A DNA stretch of 64,000 bases from Ascochyta rabiei. Taxonomy: Eukaryota; Ascomycota; Dothideomycetes; Pleosporales; Didymellaceae. Shown here in pieces: positions 63,301-64,000 of the stretch. The stretch's first letter is position 1. Every line of letters starts with the position of its first letter. The stretch is taken from contig NC_082423.1 in NCBI RefSeq assembly GCF_004011695.2, positions 124,001 through 188,000 of the forward strand, in the 5' to 3' direction. A model generated the notes under the pieces. That model saw only the letters and a list, made by a program, of their open reading frames with translations. It was not told the origin of the DNA and ran no database searches. The position numbers were made by a program, and so were the translations under genes.

Positions 63301-64000
63301 CGCTTGACTGCGCGCATGCGCTGCAGCCCGAATAGTGGCTCGACAACGTGTTCGCACGTGGTGATAAGCTGCACCGAACGGTGGTTGACCAAGCACAATG
63401 TGGGGCAACCAATCAGAAGCCTTCGGCACACTTCTGGGTTGGCAGAAGCGCAGGCCGCATCATTTCGGGCTGCTCACCTGCAGGGTTGCAATAACCAAAG
63501 AAATGTGTATGGATAAAGAGCAAGTAGGGCTATTAGGAGTACAGAGCAACGTACCTGGAATAGGTGCAGATGCGTCTGCAGCCGTAGGCTCTGGTGTCGC
63601 TGACTCGTCGTTCTCGACAGCGTCTACTGCCCCTTCCGCATCCTGCACCTCGACCTGTACTGGCTGGTCGTTGCCCTCCTCTTTTTGTTCAATATTGCTT
63701 AGTGAATCCGGCTCAGCCATGGGTTTGAGCGACTCAGTTTGATCTTCGGGCACCTGTGAAGGCTCGTCTACGTCGCTTCTGTCCCATTCGTCGTCGCTTT
63801 CCTTGTCGCTAACATGTTCGCCATCATCTCTAGCTTGTGGAGGTTCAAGTGAAGCTGTCGAGTCAACAGGTGCGGCCTCTGCGCTTGCTGTCTCTTCGAC
63901 GGGGACAGAGGCCACCTCTGGAGGTGCAGCTGCGGGGCTCTCGGTACTCGAGGTGTCGTTTTCCGGTGCTGAGGAGTCGGCCGATACAGCTGTCTCGTTT
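57359..64000 (-). CDS. Giant acidic repeat/coiled-coil protein, 5' end outside the window
   Basis: A last exon 57359-63117 encodes about 1918 residues, preceded by an exon 63555-64000 still open at the window edge; the intron 63118-63554 (GTACGT, CTGAC, CTAG) is 437 nt. The protein is extremely rich in Glu, Ala, Pro, Val and Ser to about residue 1280. It includes a run of ten or more EEPVV pentapeptides (DNA 59815-60000) and an APTEP run (DNA 60235-60300). A His/Arg/Ser-rich stretch follows, then a Lys/Glu/Arg-rich coiled coil at about 1370-1600 (units like QRREQRRAAKLAEEE). A basic Ser-rich tail ends GGLKGLFGGFLKKS. There is no signal peptide or membrane segment in view. Size and style recall fungal septal tether proteins (leashin, often annotated as involucrin repeat protein), but I cannot show homology, so that is only a hypothesis. 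Confidence 0.7.
59815..60003. repeat. 15-bp coding minisatellite (EEPVV unit)
   Basis: At least ten copies of TCTTCCACAACAGGC (plus strand), encoding VVEEP units on the minus strand. Central copies are identical and end copies diverge. Confidence 0.9.

Noticed and set aside
1..64000. tRNA and rRNA genes
   Set aside because: I looked for GGTTCGAATC-type T-loops and rRNA-like sequence on both strands and found none with a supporting structure. A covariance search would be decisive.
57359..64000. Firm naming of the giant protein as leashin
   Set aside because: Only composition and layout resemble it. No homologous motif could be shown by eye, and the N-terminus is outside the window.

Overview
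The window looks like nuclear DNA of a filamentous ascomycete (Pezizomycotina, probably Dothideomycetes). Genes are split by introns of about 45-70 nt with GTAAGT-like donors, CTAAC/CTGAC branch sites and AG acceptors. The gene families (mannosyl-3-phosphoglycerate synthase, GH71/GH72 cell-wall enzymes, PLAC8 protein) are fungal, and a retroelement relic carries C-to-T type stop codons typical of repeat-induced point mutation (RIP). Class-level placement is inference. Exon joins are my own reading of splice signals and reading frames, with no transcript support.

Positions 1-20 kb are gene-poor and full of relics. Intact-looking genes are a mannosyl-3-phosphoglycerate synthase, a Cys-rich F-box-like protein, a small secreted protein, a RING protein, a repeat-containing disordered protein and a secreted GH2 glycosidase. 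Between them lie an MFS transporter pseudogene split by a 5'-truncated, RIP-mutated LINE with a 13-bp target-site duplication, an FAD-monooxygenase pseudogene, a decayed unknown gene and a GNAT pseudogene.

Positions 20-32 kb hold a predicted pseudokinase, a GPI-anchored GH72 glucanosyltransferase flanked by two tandem arrays, a decayed small secreted gene whose 3' end has been tandemly triplicated, and a divergent ribosomal pair: mitochondrial uS15 and cytosolic uS2.

Positions 33-46 kb hold an EAF-type elongation factor, a frameshifted GNAT gene, a type I membrane protein with a PPxY tail, a PLAC8 protein whose stop codon abuts a CAG repeat, a small secreted candidate, a kinase-like gene, a GH71 alpha-1,3-glucanase, and relics of ankyrin and C2H2 genes.

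Positions 46-64 kb are housekeeping-rich: an actin-related protein divergent from NOP58, RNA polymerase III subunit RPC9 with a 6-nt first exon, a conserved unknown gene broken at two poly-C runs, and the 3' part of a giant acidic repeat protein running off the window.

Two themes stand out. Tandem repeats are unusually dense and almost every array has its own unit (3 to 144 bp), several touching exons, introns or a stop codon. Gene relics are also numerous. I found no convincing new multi-gene system, biosynthetic cluster, CRISPR array, tRNA or rRNA.
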